Shown here: piece after piece, positions 45,195 through 60,086 of the stretch
Numbering within the stretch: position 1 is the first letter of the stretch
How the letters are laid out: each line of letters opens with the position of its first letter
Origin: Corydoras sp. C115
Taxonomy: Eukaryota; Chordata; Actinopteri; Siluriformes; Callichthyidae
DNA length: 64,000 nucleotides
Direction of reading: 5' to 3'
Assembly (NCBI GenBank): GCA_019802505.1
Contig: JAFMOC010000076.1
Location: 1,972,501 to 2,036,500 of the forward strand
Made by a program: the position numbers and the translations under genes
Notes under the pieces: generated by a model
Told to the model about the DNA's origin: nothing
Database searches by the model: none
The model's input: the letters and a program-made list of their open reading frames with translations, nothing else

Positions 45195-46095
45195 TCATAC
45201 ATACAGACAGACTCACATACACACACACACACAGACTCATACATACAGACACACACAGACAGACTCACATACACACACACACAGACTCATACATACAGAC
45301 ATACACAGACAGACTCACATACATACACACACACACAGACTCATAAATACAGACATACACAGACAGACTCACATACACACACACACACAGACTCATACAT
45401 ACAGACATACACAGACAGACTCACATACACACACACACACACACACAGACTCATACATACAGACATACACAGACAGACTCATACATACAGACACACACAG
45501 ACAGACTCACACACACACACAGACTCATACATACAGACACACACAGACAGACTCACATACACACACACACAGACTCATACATACACACACAGACAGACAC
45601 ACACACAGACAGACTCATACATACAGACATACACACACAGACAGACTCACATACACACACACACACAGACTCATACATACAGACACACACAGACAGACTC
45701 ACATACACACACACACAGACTCATACATACAGACTCACATACACACACACACACAGACTCATACATACAGACATACACAGACAGACTCATACATACAGAC
45801 ACACACAGACAGACTCACATACACACACACACAGACTCATACATACAGACACACACACACAGACTCACTCACACACACACACAGACTCACATACACAGAC
45901 AGACTCACACACACACACACACAGACAGACTCACACAGACAGACTCACATACACACACACACACAGACTCATACATACAGACATACACAGACAGACTTCA
46001 CACACACACACAGACAAACAGACTCACACACACAGACAGACAGACGCACACATGGATACACAGAGACTCTCACACACATATACACACACACACAG
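44443..46095 (+). repeat. 1.65 kb (ACAC/ACAGACAG/ACTCATACAT) compound array
   Basis: Built from CA dinucleotides, GACA tetranucleotides and the recurring phrase CAGACTCATACATACAGACA, with a higher-order period of roughly 60-80 bases. Long Cys/Val/Ser frames on the minus strand are translations of the repeat. Confidence 0.95.
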
Positions 46096-46436
46096 AATGA
46101 AACAAATAAAGTTCTATCTGCTTCCTTTTAAGAACTAAACCAAATCAACAAAACACGTGTTTGGAAACTCGCTGCTCAGTATGGTGTAAAGTAAAGTATG
46201 GTGTATTTATCATTTACATTTAAGTTATTCACAACTTAGAAATGACTGCTTTATTTACATCAGTATTGTTGGATATATTTGATGTTATTTTTATGATTTA
46301 CAGAATGTCTGCTGCTTAGAATACTGAGTAATGCATGAAACATTAGGGTGACACTGTTAAATAAAGATTTGACTTTTTGAACATTCAGGTATTTCTCATG
46401 TACTTTGAAATGTTTATAAAATCATCCCAAAATGTC

Positions 46437-46583
46437 CTCCGCTTAGCGCTGGGGATCCGGGGTTCAATCCCGGAGTTCCATGTTCTCCTTGTGTCTGCTG
46501 TATCATATTTCTGGGTTCTCCGGTTTCATTCCAAAAGCATGGATTCAAGGTGAATTGACTGCTCTAAATTGTCCCGATATATA
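46437..46583 (+). mobile_element. SINE-A fragment, diverged
   Basis: From CTTAGCGCTGGGGATCCG through the body to AAATTGTCCCGATATATAC, with many changes and no tail; followed by an AT array. Confidence 0.7.
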
Positions 46584-46589
46584 CAGTGT

Positions 46590-46600
46590 ATGTGTGTGTG

Positions 46601-46652
<52 letters not shown>
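46590..46652 (+). repeat. (TG)n(AT)n microsatellite
   Basis: A short TG run then about 45 bases of AT. Confidence 0.95.
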
Positions 46653-46653
<1 letters not shown>

Positions 46654-46659
<6 letters not shown>

Positions 46660-47348
46660 CCATTATCTTCCACATTTAGGCTCGTGGGGGGGTTCCCCAT
46701 GCCCATCCAGGGGAGAACAACTCGGGCGCTGGGCAGATAGACCCAGGACAGGGCGCCAATCTATCGCTGAACACACTCACTCACACAGACACCAACACAA
46801 ACACACTATATGGGGCAATGTAGAGCATTCATTCATTCATTCATTATCCCACTTTATCCTCCATTAGGGTCGCGGTGGGGTTCCCCATGCCCATCCGGGG
46901 GAGAACGTCTCAGGCGCTGGGCAGACACACCCAGGACAGGGTGCCAATCCATCGCTGGGCACACACTCACTCACACAGTCACACTCTCTATGGGACAATT
47001 TGGAGAATTCAATTGACCTTGATCCATGTTTTTGCATTGTGGGAGGAAACCGGAGAACCCGGAGGAAACCAACGCGGACACGGGGAAAACATGGAAACTC
47101 CACCAAGATGGGGATTCGAACCGGGAATCCCTAGCGCTGAGAGAAGAACGTGCTAACCACTAAGCCACGTGCCACCTGTAGAGCATTCAATTTTCCTTAA
47201 ATGCATGTTTTTGGACTGTGGGAGGAACCCGGAGGAAACCCACGTGGACACGGGGAGAACATGGAAACTCCACCCAGATTGGGATTCGAACCGGGAATCC
47301 CTAGCGCTGAGAGGCGAACGTGCTAACCACTAAGCCACCGTGCCGCCC
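46654..47348 (-). mobile_element. SINE-A interrupted by a second SINE-A
   Basis: The outer copy is split into 46654-46831 and 47177-47348. The break carries the inner element's target-site duplication TGTAGAGCATTCA (46819-46831 and 47177-47189), and the two halves join to make one SINE. Confidence 0.88.
46832..47176 (-). mobile_element. SINE-A, full length, nested
   Basis: Complete copy in the same orientation as its host SINE; younger than the outer element by position. Confidence 0.9.
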
Positions 47349-48025
47349 ACACTGAAGATAATGTGATGGGGTTTTTTTCTGTCATGTACTATTTTTTATT
47401 GATTCATTTGCGATTGATCAAATAGTCAGTAGTCGTAATGTGGTGCTTTTAGAAAGTTAGAATCAAATTAAATATAAGATCCGGAAAAAAATCTTTCTCT
47501 AAAATGTTCGAATTCTTGCAGCACGATGACCTCTGGTGGCTAATCAGTGTTTCAACAGTAACATTCCCATCTGATAGTGATATGAAACATCCCCAATCAG
47601 AAAGTAAATGTCTTTTTCGTACAGTATACAGTATGAGCATTTATTTGATGCCTTTATATTGTATTTTTTCTAATTACGCTTAATTCATGCATTATGATGT
47701 GTCAAAATTTTAGACCTTGCTGTTGATTGTAACATCACTGAAAATCTATTCCCTAAATGATACAATTAGAAAATATACAACTAGTTGACGTTTTAGCCAA
47801 AGCGACTTATAGATGAGAGAACAACACAAGTCAGTAGTTAAGGGTGAATATTTTATTGTTTAATTTCGATGTTTCTGTTAAAATATTTCAAGAATTGAGA
47901 ACTTTTGCAAAATTGTTGTTCATTTAGTGTTCAGCCTTAATAGTGAGTTTAGAGGAGAAAAGCCAAAACAAAACAAACAGCTCATATAACTTCTCTGTAC
48001 ATTTGCAGTAAGTAAAAACAGAATG

Positions 48026-48355
48026 GGCGGCACGGTGGCTTAGTGGTTAGCACGTTCGCCTCTCAGCACTAGGGATTCCCGGTTCGAATCCCAATCTGGG
48101 TGGAGTTTCCATGTTCTCCCCGGGTCCGCGTGGGTTTCCTCCGGGTTCTCCGGTTTCCTCCCACAGTCCAAAAACATGGATCAAGTCAATTGAATTCTCA
48201 AAATTGCCCCATATAGAGTGTGTCTGTGTGAGTGAGTGTGTGCCCAGGGATGGATTGGCGCCCTGTCCTGGGCCCGAGACGTTCTCCCCTGGATGGGCAT
48301 GGGGAACCCCACCGCGACCCTAATAGAGGATAAAGTGGAAGATAATGAATGAATG
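48026..48355 (+). mobile_element. SINE-A, near full length
   Basis: Target-site duplication AAAAACAGAATG at 48014-48025 and 48356-48367. It lies about 80 bp upstream of the eef1akmt1 start-codon exon and lacks a short segment around GTATCTGCCCAGCG. Confidence 0.92.
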
Positions 48356-48453
48356 AAAAACAGAATGTCTTTACACTCAACATATTAATATAAGTATTTT
48401 CAGTTATCTGATTTGTGTGTATTATCTGTATTTCTAGTTATTTGCGCTCAGTT

Positions 48454-48591
48454 ATGAGTGACAGTGAGGATGATGTACCACAGCTTTCGGCCGCTGCTTT
48501 AGCCGCATTGCAGGAGTTTTATGCAGAGAATGATGCAGGGTACTCTGCTTCTAGGAGCAGCTACACCATTGGAACCATAAAGGAGGACTGG
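48454..48591 (+). CDS. eef1akmt1: eef1akmt1 coding exon 1
   Basis: 46 codons, from the start Met to IGTIKEDW; donor GTATAG. The exon itself begins at 48438 after TTTCTAG. Confidence 0.95.
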
Positions 48592-50901
48592 GTATAGTAT
48601 TTACATTCTTAAAGTTTTTAAGCCAAGCTATTCACCTTTAAGGACACTAAGTTTGAACAAGTGCTGCTGTAATAGAAGAAAGCTGTTGTTACCGTCTGTC
48701 ACTGTCAACAAATCTTTATGTAATTGTAAGCTGTGTCCAGAATGATTTTTTGCATTTTTGTGTCAGAGATGCAGACAATGATTGTGATTTGGACTCCAGT
48801 TGCATTTAAGGTTCATGCATCCAGCGATTTCATATTCATATATTTTCATTATCAAAAGACTTGATGTTAGTGATACACAAGTCTAAGTTAAGTCTCATTT
48901 CCTCTCTTATTGTTATAAGTAAATTTAATCATTTGCAGCCAAACACGTAAGTGTGCATGTTAATGTATCGTTTTCTTTCATGATCCAAAATAATGCTAGT
49001 AGGTAAACTGCAGATACAAAGTTTTCCTAGGAGTTTGCACTGTTATGGACTGTAGACTTTCCCACAGTGTTTCACTGACTTTTACCTGATGACAGCTGGA
49101 ACAGAACTCAGCACACCTTTTACCCAATTTAGAATATACTGGTTTATTTATGAATGGCTTTATTCATGGTTTAAGAAAGACCTTTAATTTAGATGGACTG
49201 TGCTTTGACCTTAAATAGCACATGAGCCAGTTTTGGTACAGCGATGAGACAGCTACACGGTTGGCAGAGGAAGCTGTACAGCAAGTTGGAAATCAGGGAA
49301 GGTTGGTTCATTTCAGTTCTGTTATATACATTTACAGTTGCACATAAACAGATTCTCACCATCAGATGTTTTGTTGTGTCTGCAGGATTGCGTGCATCAG
49401 TTCACCCAGTGTGTATCAGAAGCTGAAGCAGCTGCAGGCGGAGAACGATACTTGGCAGCAGGTCTCGGCCATGCTGTTTGAGTTCGATCGTCGTTTCGCT
49501 GCATATGGCAGCGAGTTCATCTACTATGACTATAACAACCCACTGTGTTTGCCTGAAGATGTCCTTCCACAGAGCTTTGACTTGGTCATTGCTGACCCTC
49601 CCTACCTGTCAGAGGAGTGTTTAAGCAAGGTGGCCCTCACAGCGAAGTACCTGACCAAAAGCAAAATTCTGCTGTGCACAGGTTAGTGTTCATCGGTGGA
49701 CAACTCTTTGTTCTGAAGGAACTTAATGGATTGGGTAAAGTACAGAAGGTTGCAAACACCTGACCATTGTGTTAATATAAGTTGATTGGATACCTAATTC
49801 CAAAACACTACCAATTAATATCAGGTTGTATTATTTGTAGGGGTGTCTTCAACTAAGGATTTTCATAGTCAAATCTGATTCGTCAGATTTTCCCTATAGT
49901 CGACTGATAGTCGTATCAGTTAAAATTTTACCACAAGATGGCGCTATAAGCGTGGTTTTTAAAAAAAGATTTTATTTTTATATTTTACTTGCTTTATTAA
50001 TGTGTAGCCTATTGTTAAAGCGCACACATCATTAAAAAAATATATTAACAGAAATTAGGATGATTTTATTTGACAAAAGGCTATATATATAACGAAAACG
50101 AAGACATTTCATGTAAAAACTAATGCTTAGCAGCAGCCATGGGCACCCCCATGTGGTCAAAATGGTACATTCGACTATGAGGTTCATAGTCGACTACGGT
50201 TCTCCGAATCGAATCGTCGAATCAGCGAATATTGCAGCTCACCCCTAATTATTTGTATAAAAAAAATTACAGTACGGGGCGGCACGGTGGCTTTGTGGTT
50301 AGCTCGTTTACCTCTCAGCACTAGGGATTCCCGGTTCGAATCCCCATCTGGGTGGAGTTTCCATGTTCTCCCCGTGTCCGCGTGGGTTTCCTCCTGGTTT
50401 CCCGGTTTCCTCCCACAGTCCAAAAACATGGATCAAGTCAATTGAGTTCTCCAAATTGCCCCATATAGAGTGTGTTTGTGTCTGTGTGAGTGTGTGCCCA
50501 GCGATAGATTGGCGCCCTGTCCTGGGTGTATCTGCCCAGCGCCCGAAACGTTCTCCCTTGGATGGGCATGGGGATGGGCGACCCTAATATAGGATAAAGC
50601 GGAAGATGATGGATGGATGGAAAATTACAGCACATCGTGGTCACTAAGGGCTACAGCAATAACAAGCAAGGGTGCCACATTAATAATAGTGTAGTGTTCA
50701 CCTGTATGCATCAAACTTCCCACCAGCAATAATGACACTGTTACTGATGCTCTATTTATTGTTCTTTCAGGAGCAATCATGGAAGAGCATGCAGGGAAAC
50801 ACATGGGCATGAAGATTTGCCGCTATCTTCCAAAACACAATCACAACCTTGCCAATGAATTTCGCTGTTTTGTAAACTATGAGTCGAATCTCCTCTCTTG
50901 A
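48454..50901 (+). CDS. eef1akmt1: EEF1A lysine methyltransferase 1 (N6AMT2), complete
   Basis: A class I SAM-dependent methyltransferase of the N6-adenine-methyltransferase-like family; the mammalian enzyme methylates a lysine of elongation factor eEF1A in the cytoplasm (family knowledge). Joining 48454-48591, 49219-49301, 49386-49681 and 50771-50901 gives 648 nt in frame, 215 residues plus TGA (human 214). The N-terminus is MSDSEDDVPQLSAAALAALQ. The catalytic motif DPPY occurs in VIADPPYLSEE (exon 3), preceded by YYDYNNPLCLPED. The C-terminus has ANEFRCFVNYES. The ATG at 48454 is the family start. It lies downstream of xpo4 on the same strand and converges on il17d. Confidence 0.97.
49219..49301 (+). 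CDS. eef1akmt1: eef1akmt1 coding exon 2
   Basis: Encodes HMSQFWYSDETATRLAEE to GNQGR. Acceptor AAATAG, donor GTTGGT; 84-bp intron follows. Confidence 0.94.
49386..49681 (+). CDS. eef1akmt1: eef1akmt1 coding exon 3 (catalytic motif)
   Basis: Encodes IACISSPSVYQKLK through the DPPY motif to KILLCT. Donor GTTAGT. Confidence 0.96.
49838..50247. mobile_element. hAT-like non-autonomous transposon (MITE), 410 bp
   Basis: Terminal inverted repeats TAGGGGTG and CACCCCTA, flanked by a perfect 8-bp target-site duplication ATTATTTG (49830-49837 and 50248-50255). Subterminal sequence is rich in GTCGACTA/ATAGTCG words on both sides. There is no transposase. The 8-bp duplication and GGGGTG ends are typical of hAT elements. 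Confidence 0.85.
50273..50620 (+). mobile_element. SINE-A, full length
   Basis: Both pol III boxes, tail GGATGGATGG. Target-site duplication AAAATTACAG at 50263-50272 and 50621-50630. Confidence 0.9.
50771..50901 (+). CDS. eef1akmt1: eef1akmt1 last coding exon
   Basis: Encodes GAIMEEHAGKHMGMK to the stop TGA at 50899-50901. Possible poly(A) signals AATAAA lie near 50983 and at 51223-51228. Confidence 0.95.
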
Positions 50902-51222
50902 AGGCAAAAGGAAACCCAGGACTTTATACGGGGTAAAGCATGCAGCATTCAGACATGATCTGTGACCTTGATACTAGTGAGAATAAATCAGCTTTTTTAA
51001 AGCCTAAATAAATGATTAGTTAATACCAGCTTTTAGTCTTGCGTGCAGTAGATGAGTACATCTCAAAAGAAAGATGTTAACACACGAAGAAAATTCATAT
51101 TTGAAATAACTGGTGTTGTAGAACTGATTTGATTTCTCTTTTTAATTAAGTTATATAATTAATACCAACATCATTGCAGTTCTAATGTCATTGTGTTCTG
51201 ATAATGTGAGATATACTTACTA

Positions 51223-51228
51223 AATAAA
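51223..51228 (+). terminator. possible eef1akmt1 poly(A) signal
   Basis: AATAAA 0.32 kb after the stop codon; an earlier one lies near 50983. Confidence 0.4.
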
Positions 51229-51648
51229 AGAAAGCCGTTTCCAACAAATGACATCCCATTTCATTTAATGAATGGAAACATACAAGCTGACACAAAAGCA
51301 AAAAGAGCAACAGAGGAAGAAGTAACAAAAAGTTCACATTTCAGCAGATATTAAACCAACGTACCATACCATACGTACATAACAGACATCACAAAAAAAT
51401 GAAACAAGTAACAAATTTCACAATCCTTTTTGAACTTTGAGGGAGAACCAAAACACACAAACCCAAACAATTTATACAAGATGCTGCATATGACTTCCAG
51501 GCTTCTGGATGTTATTCACAGTCATCTTTTAATAAGAGAAACAACACAAAAATCAACTGCACTGCTTAAGCAAATAAGACAAGAAACCAAATATACTAAA
51601 GTAAAGTAAACTACTAAAGGACCTTCTAAACTTGATGCATGTTGACAT

Positions 51649-51962
51649 CCATTATCTTCCGCTTTATCCTCTACTAGGGGGGGGGGGGTCCTCATGCCCA
51701 TCCAGGGGAGAACGTTTTAGGCGCTGGGCAGGACAGGACGCCAATCTATTGCTGAGCACACACTCACACTCTCTATGGGGCAATTTGGAGAATTCAATTG
51801 ACCTTGATCCATGTTTTTGCATTGTGGGAGGAAACTGGAGAGCCCGGAGGAAACCCCCGTGGACACAGGGAGAACATGGAAACTCCACCCAGATTGGGAT
51901 TTGAACCAGGAATCCTCAGTGCTGAGAGGCGAACATGCTAACCACTATGCCACCGTGCCACC
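51649..51962 (-). mobile_element. SINE-A, near full length
   Basis: Target-site duplication TGCATGTTGACAT at 51636-51648 and 51963-51975. Body has a G-run and small deletions. Confidence 0.9.
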
Positions 51963-52467
51963 TGCATGTTGACATAAGAATCATTTTATGTTCATAAACA
52001 TATATAGGCATAGAAACACTGCTAAATCATATACAAAAGATAAATATGTTTAGACATACAACCATACGAGCTGAAATGGAAACGAAGAGCAATAAGGCTA
52101 TTTCATCAACCTCAAAGCACAACTGCAAGCAGGTTATTCAATTTTTTTTTTAAAAGTGTAGTCACACAAAGTTGTATAATTCCATTAAATGAAGTGAATA
52201 TATCATTGCAAAAGTATGCATTTCAGTTAAAAGTAAAAATGCTCCTGAAGTCAACTAGTTCTTGAATAGAACACATAGTACCCCAGCACACATGTTATCT
52301 TTATCATCATGCATCATGTGACAGCAAAATAATTAAAATCATGCATATACAGGAAATGTATACAATGTTTTTCATGAGATAGACTTGTGCAACTTTCAGC
52401 AATAGCTTGTGCGATATAAATTATCAGTATGATATAAAATATGATTTCTGTAGTTAATTTTACACTT

Positions 52468-52470
<3 letters not shown>

Positions 52471-52535
<65 letters not shown>
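52471..52535 (+). repeat. (AT)n microsatellite
   Basis: About 65 bases of AT. Confidence 0.97.
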
Positions 52536-52540
<5 letters not shown>

Positions 52541-53124
52541 TAAATATACAGCTTCAGTACAGGGGATTTGTTGTAAAATGTCCACTTTACCAGTGGTTGT
52601 AGACGTGGATGCCAAAGTTTGTACAACAGCTGTATTTGGAAAATGATAATTTATTATTATAGTTGAAAATTATATATAACAAATCTCATTTTAGTAATAT
52701 AATTCAAATTTGAAGTAGTGTGAAAAATTATGGAAGCACTTTGTATTTAGCTTTTCTAAAAACACGTTTTGACACATGGTGGCGACACAGCACGTAAAGT
52801 CATGACGTTGAAAAAAGCCCTAAAAAATACATGAGAAACTTTGTAGCATCCTTCCCTTAGATCTTTTGACCAAAGAATAGCTTATTTTAAAAAGTTTTCA
52901 AACTTTATCAAAAGTCAAAAGGACAATTATTTGTATTCTAACAGAATTTTGGAAGTTTATTAAGTCACTGTAATCACTTTCGAAACCGATATCTAAAGTG
53001 AAACATCTTAAATGTTGAACATTTTAAGTGGTGTTATGTAGATAAACTTTCAGAAGTGAATGAAGGAAGATAATTGGTTCCTGATTACAAATCTCATTTT
53101 TGAGCATATCTTTACTATTATATA

Positions 53125-53530
53125 TTCCCGCTTTATCCTCTATTAGGGTCGCGGTGGGGTTCCCCATGCCCATCCAGGGGAGAATGTTTTGGGCGCTGGG
53201 CAGATACACCCAGGACAGGGCGCCAATCCATCGCTGGGCACACACTCACTCACACACACACACACTATATGGGGCAATTTAGAGAATTCAATTGACTTGA
53301 TCCATGTTTTTGGACTGTGGGAGGAAACCGGAGACCGCTTTATCCTCTATTAGGGTCGTGGGGGGGTTCCCCATGCCCATCCAGAGGCGAACATCTCGGG
53401 CGCCAATCCAGGGAGAACCCAGAGGAAACCCACGCGGAGAACATGGAAACTCCACCCAGATGGGGATTCGAACCGGGAATCCCTAGTGCTGAGAGGCGAA
53501 CGTGCTAACCACTAAGCCACCGTGCCGCCC
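53125..53530 (-). mobile_element. SINE-A with internal partial duplication
   Basis: The 3' end sequence CGCTTTATCCTCTATTAGGG occurs twice (53130 and 53336). A near-complete 3' part is followed at about 53335 by a second, internally deleted copy running to the head, from either tandem insertion or rearrangement. Confidence 0.8.
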
Positions 53531-53831
53531 TATAAGATACAATTATAGACATTTTTTTAATTCACTTAACAATTGCCTGCTTAGCAACAGTTGGACTTTT
53601 CTATGTACTGATGGCTGAAACTTATCTGATGTCTGTGAAATGGTGATGGTGAAGTCTGAATTTTTCTCATGATCTTCTAAGTCCAAGACCCTCCTTCAGC
53701 TCACTGAACAATTACATACAATTTTTTGAAACTTCATTTATAATTATTACATTGCTTTATTCCCCATTGGAATAGTCTGAATGTGTCAAGTACTCATTCT
53801 CCATGTGTTAAATTAAATAAATTAAATAAAT

Positions 53832-54023
53832 TTGGTCATTTATTGGACGCTTTTATCCAAAGCCACTTACAAGGTGAGCACAGGGTTCATCACAACATCC
53901 CTGGAGCAATGAGGGTTAAGAGTTTTACTCAAGGACCCACATTGGTAACTTCAGTGGACCTGGGATTTGAACCCCCAACCTTCAGATTGATAACCCAACA
54001 CCCTGACCACTGAGCTAACCCGC
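53832..54023 (-). mobile_element. SINE-B
   Basis: Minus-strand copy from TTGGTCATTTATTGGACGC to the head CTGAGCTAACCCGCCCC. It keeps only a short AAATAAATT-type tail. Confidence 0.85.
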
Positions 54024-54464
54024 CCCTATGTTGTAAATGTGTTACAGTTAGTGTATTATTTGCAAAACTTGAACTATGTTTTTAGTTTTATATAAACATC
54101 TAAAAATAGTTTTCCATAAAAAAAAAAAAGAAACACTCTTTTTTTTTTTACTTTTTTTTTCTGTCACCTTTACACAAAAAAGGTATATTAATGTGTATAC
54201 CAATAACACTGATCTGGTCTGGGTGTTTGGGTTGCATGTAAGCAGCATCACGGATGCTTTTTATTTTACTGGAATAGGATCCAAAATCTAATGATAACAA
54301 GATTCCATTCATAGTCACAAGGCAGAGTGGATATTTAATTGAAATGAGATGCTTAGAAATTAAAACCAGAGCGTGTAGCCATGTTCACGTTTTTTTGAAT
54401 GAAGGTGTCTACTATAAACCTTTATTTTTTAAAAATCCACATGCTTTATAGTTTTCACTGTAGT

Positions 54465-58296
<3,832 letters not shown>

Positions 58297-58317
58297 GTTA
58301 CAGACCCGCGCAGCAGC

Positions 58318-58546
58318 GTCCTCTCACTCACACACACTCACACTCCACCACACACACACACTCAGGCTCACACTCCACCACAGACTCACACTCCACCACA
58401 CACACACACACAGGCTCACACTCCACCACAGACACTCACACTCCACCACAGACACTCACACACTCTCACACTCCACCACAGACACTCACACACTCACACT
58501 CCACCACAGACACACACACTCTCACACTCCACCACAGACACACACA

Positions 58547-58577
<31 letters not shown>

Positions 58578-59470
58578 AGGCTCACACTCCAGCACAGACA
58601 CACACACACTCTCACACTTCATCAAACACACACACACACACACACTCTCTCTCAGTCTCACACTCCACCACACACACACACACACACAATCTCTCTCTCA
58701 GGCTCACACTCCAGCACAGACACTCACACACACACTCTCTCAGTCTCACACTCCACCACACACACACACACACACTCTCTCAGGCTCACACTCCAGCACA
58801 GACACACACACACTCTCAGGCTCACACTCCAGCACAGACACACACACACTCTCACACTCCACCAAACACACACACACACACACACTCTCTCAGTCTCACA
58901 CTCCACCAAAATCACACACACACACACACTCTCTCAGTCTCACACTCCACCAAAAACACACACACACACATTCTCTCAGTCTCACACTCCACCACACACA
59001 CACACACACACTCTCTCAGTCTCTCTCTCTCTCAGGCTCACACTCCAGCACAGACACTCACACACACACTCTCACACTCCACCAAACACACACACACACA
59101 TTCTCTCAGTCTCACACTCCACCACACACACACACACACTCTCTCTCTCTCAGGCTCACACTCCAGCACAGACACTCACACACACACTCTCACACTCCAC
59201 CAAACACACACACACACACACACTCTCTCAGTCTCACACTCCACCACACAAACACATACACACATACTCTGTCTCACACTCCAAACACTCACACACACAT
59301 ACACTCTCAGCCTCACACTCCACCACACACACACACGCACACTCTCTCACACACCACACACACACTCTCTCTCTTACACACATTCACAGACAAAAACTCT
59401 TGCACACACACACTCTCTCTCACACACTTACAAAAACATACACTCTCACGCAAACACTCACAAATAAACA
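58318..59470 (+). repeat. 1.15 kb CA/CTC minisatellite upstream of il17d
   Basis: Recurring phrases CTCACACTCCACCACA, CTCACACTCCAGCACAGACA and CTCTCTCAGTCTCACAC give a higher-order period of roughly 60-80 bases. It starts 22 bases upstream of the il17d start codon, so it occupies the 5' UTR/promoter position of that gene. It contains almost no stops, which creates long artificial frames on the plus strand. Confidence 0.95.
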
Positions 59471-59964
59471 CTCACAGACACGTGCGTGCTGTTAGTCAGA
59501 TACGACCTGCTTCTCAGAAAAAGTGTAAAAAAATTTTTAAAAAAAAGTGTGATAGTGTGCGGCGTAAGTTCTCTCTTATCCTAAGAAGCAACATAAGCTG
59601 TTCCAAAACTCCCAGATGCCACAGACTTTACGTCCGTCGTGTTTGCAGGTTCGTTTTAAAATGGGAACACAGCTAGATTTGACTCCTCACAACCAACTGG
59701 GAGTGTACATATCTATCCTCCCAGTTTCTGGTGTCACGTCGCCTAGAAAACAGCTGAACGCTGAAATGATAGATTCACATGTGTTTCTTTATTTAACTCC
59801 ACATGATCCACAACACATTAAAAGTTCAGACTGTTTTAATGAGCCTGAATCAGTTTTAATTAATTTCACATCCACCCAATCTAAATGATTTGGTTAGTCA
59901 GGCAAAACATTATTTAACATCATACCAACCGGTGGATCATAAACTCAAAACAAGAACGTGATGT
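59471..59964. other. ift88 / il17d intergenic remainder and ift88 3' UTR
   Basis: No gene recognised. A minus-strand AATAAA at 59788-59793 is a plausible ift88 poly(A) signal; another overlaps the ift88 stop codon. Confidence 0.6.
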
Positions 59965-60086
59965 TTATTCTGGCAGCAGGTCTTCCCCCAGTTCTTCATC
60001 TGCAAACACGTCTTCCTCAGTACGCCTTTTTGCTGCAGTCTTCGGTCGTTCTGTTTGCGGACCCAGGGGATCTACATAAGAGGCAT
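59965..60086 (-). CDS. ift88: ift88 last coding exon
   Basis: Encodes DASYVDPLGPQTERPKTAAK to the acidic tail and TAA at 59965-59967. The stop lies inside an AATAAA hexamer. Confidence 0.95.

Larger units (their letters stand above)
41947..48437 (+). other. putative first intron of eef1akmt1
   Basis: 6.5 kb if the first exon is as proposed. About 4 kb is tandem repeat (42035-46095). A SINE-A cluster (46437-47348) and a further SINE-A (48026-48355) fill much of the rest. 47350-48013 is AT-rich with nothing recognised. Confidence 0.45.
49682..50770 (+). other. eef1akmt1 last intron
   Basis: Mostly filled by a hAT-like MITE (49838-50247) and, 17 bp after its duplication, a SINE-A (50273-50620). 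The earlier intron 48592-49218 shows nothing recognised. Confidence 0.8.
50902..54464. other. convergent intergenic region eef1akmt1 / il17d
   Basis: No coding exon seen. It contains SINE-A copies (51649-51962 and 53125-53530), an (AT)n array (52471), and a SINE-B (53832-54023). The rest (about 51240-51635, 51980-52470 and 52540-53120) is AT-rich with nothing recognised. A minus-strand AATAAA (54421-54426) lies 39 bases past the il17d stop. Confidence 0.7.

Noticed and set aside
44376..45280. Cys/Val/Ser-rich open frames of 67-113 codons on the minus strand
   Set aside because: Direct translation of the CA/GACA array, with no start context or composition of a real protein.
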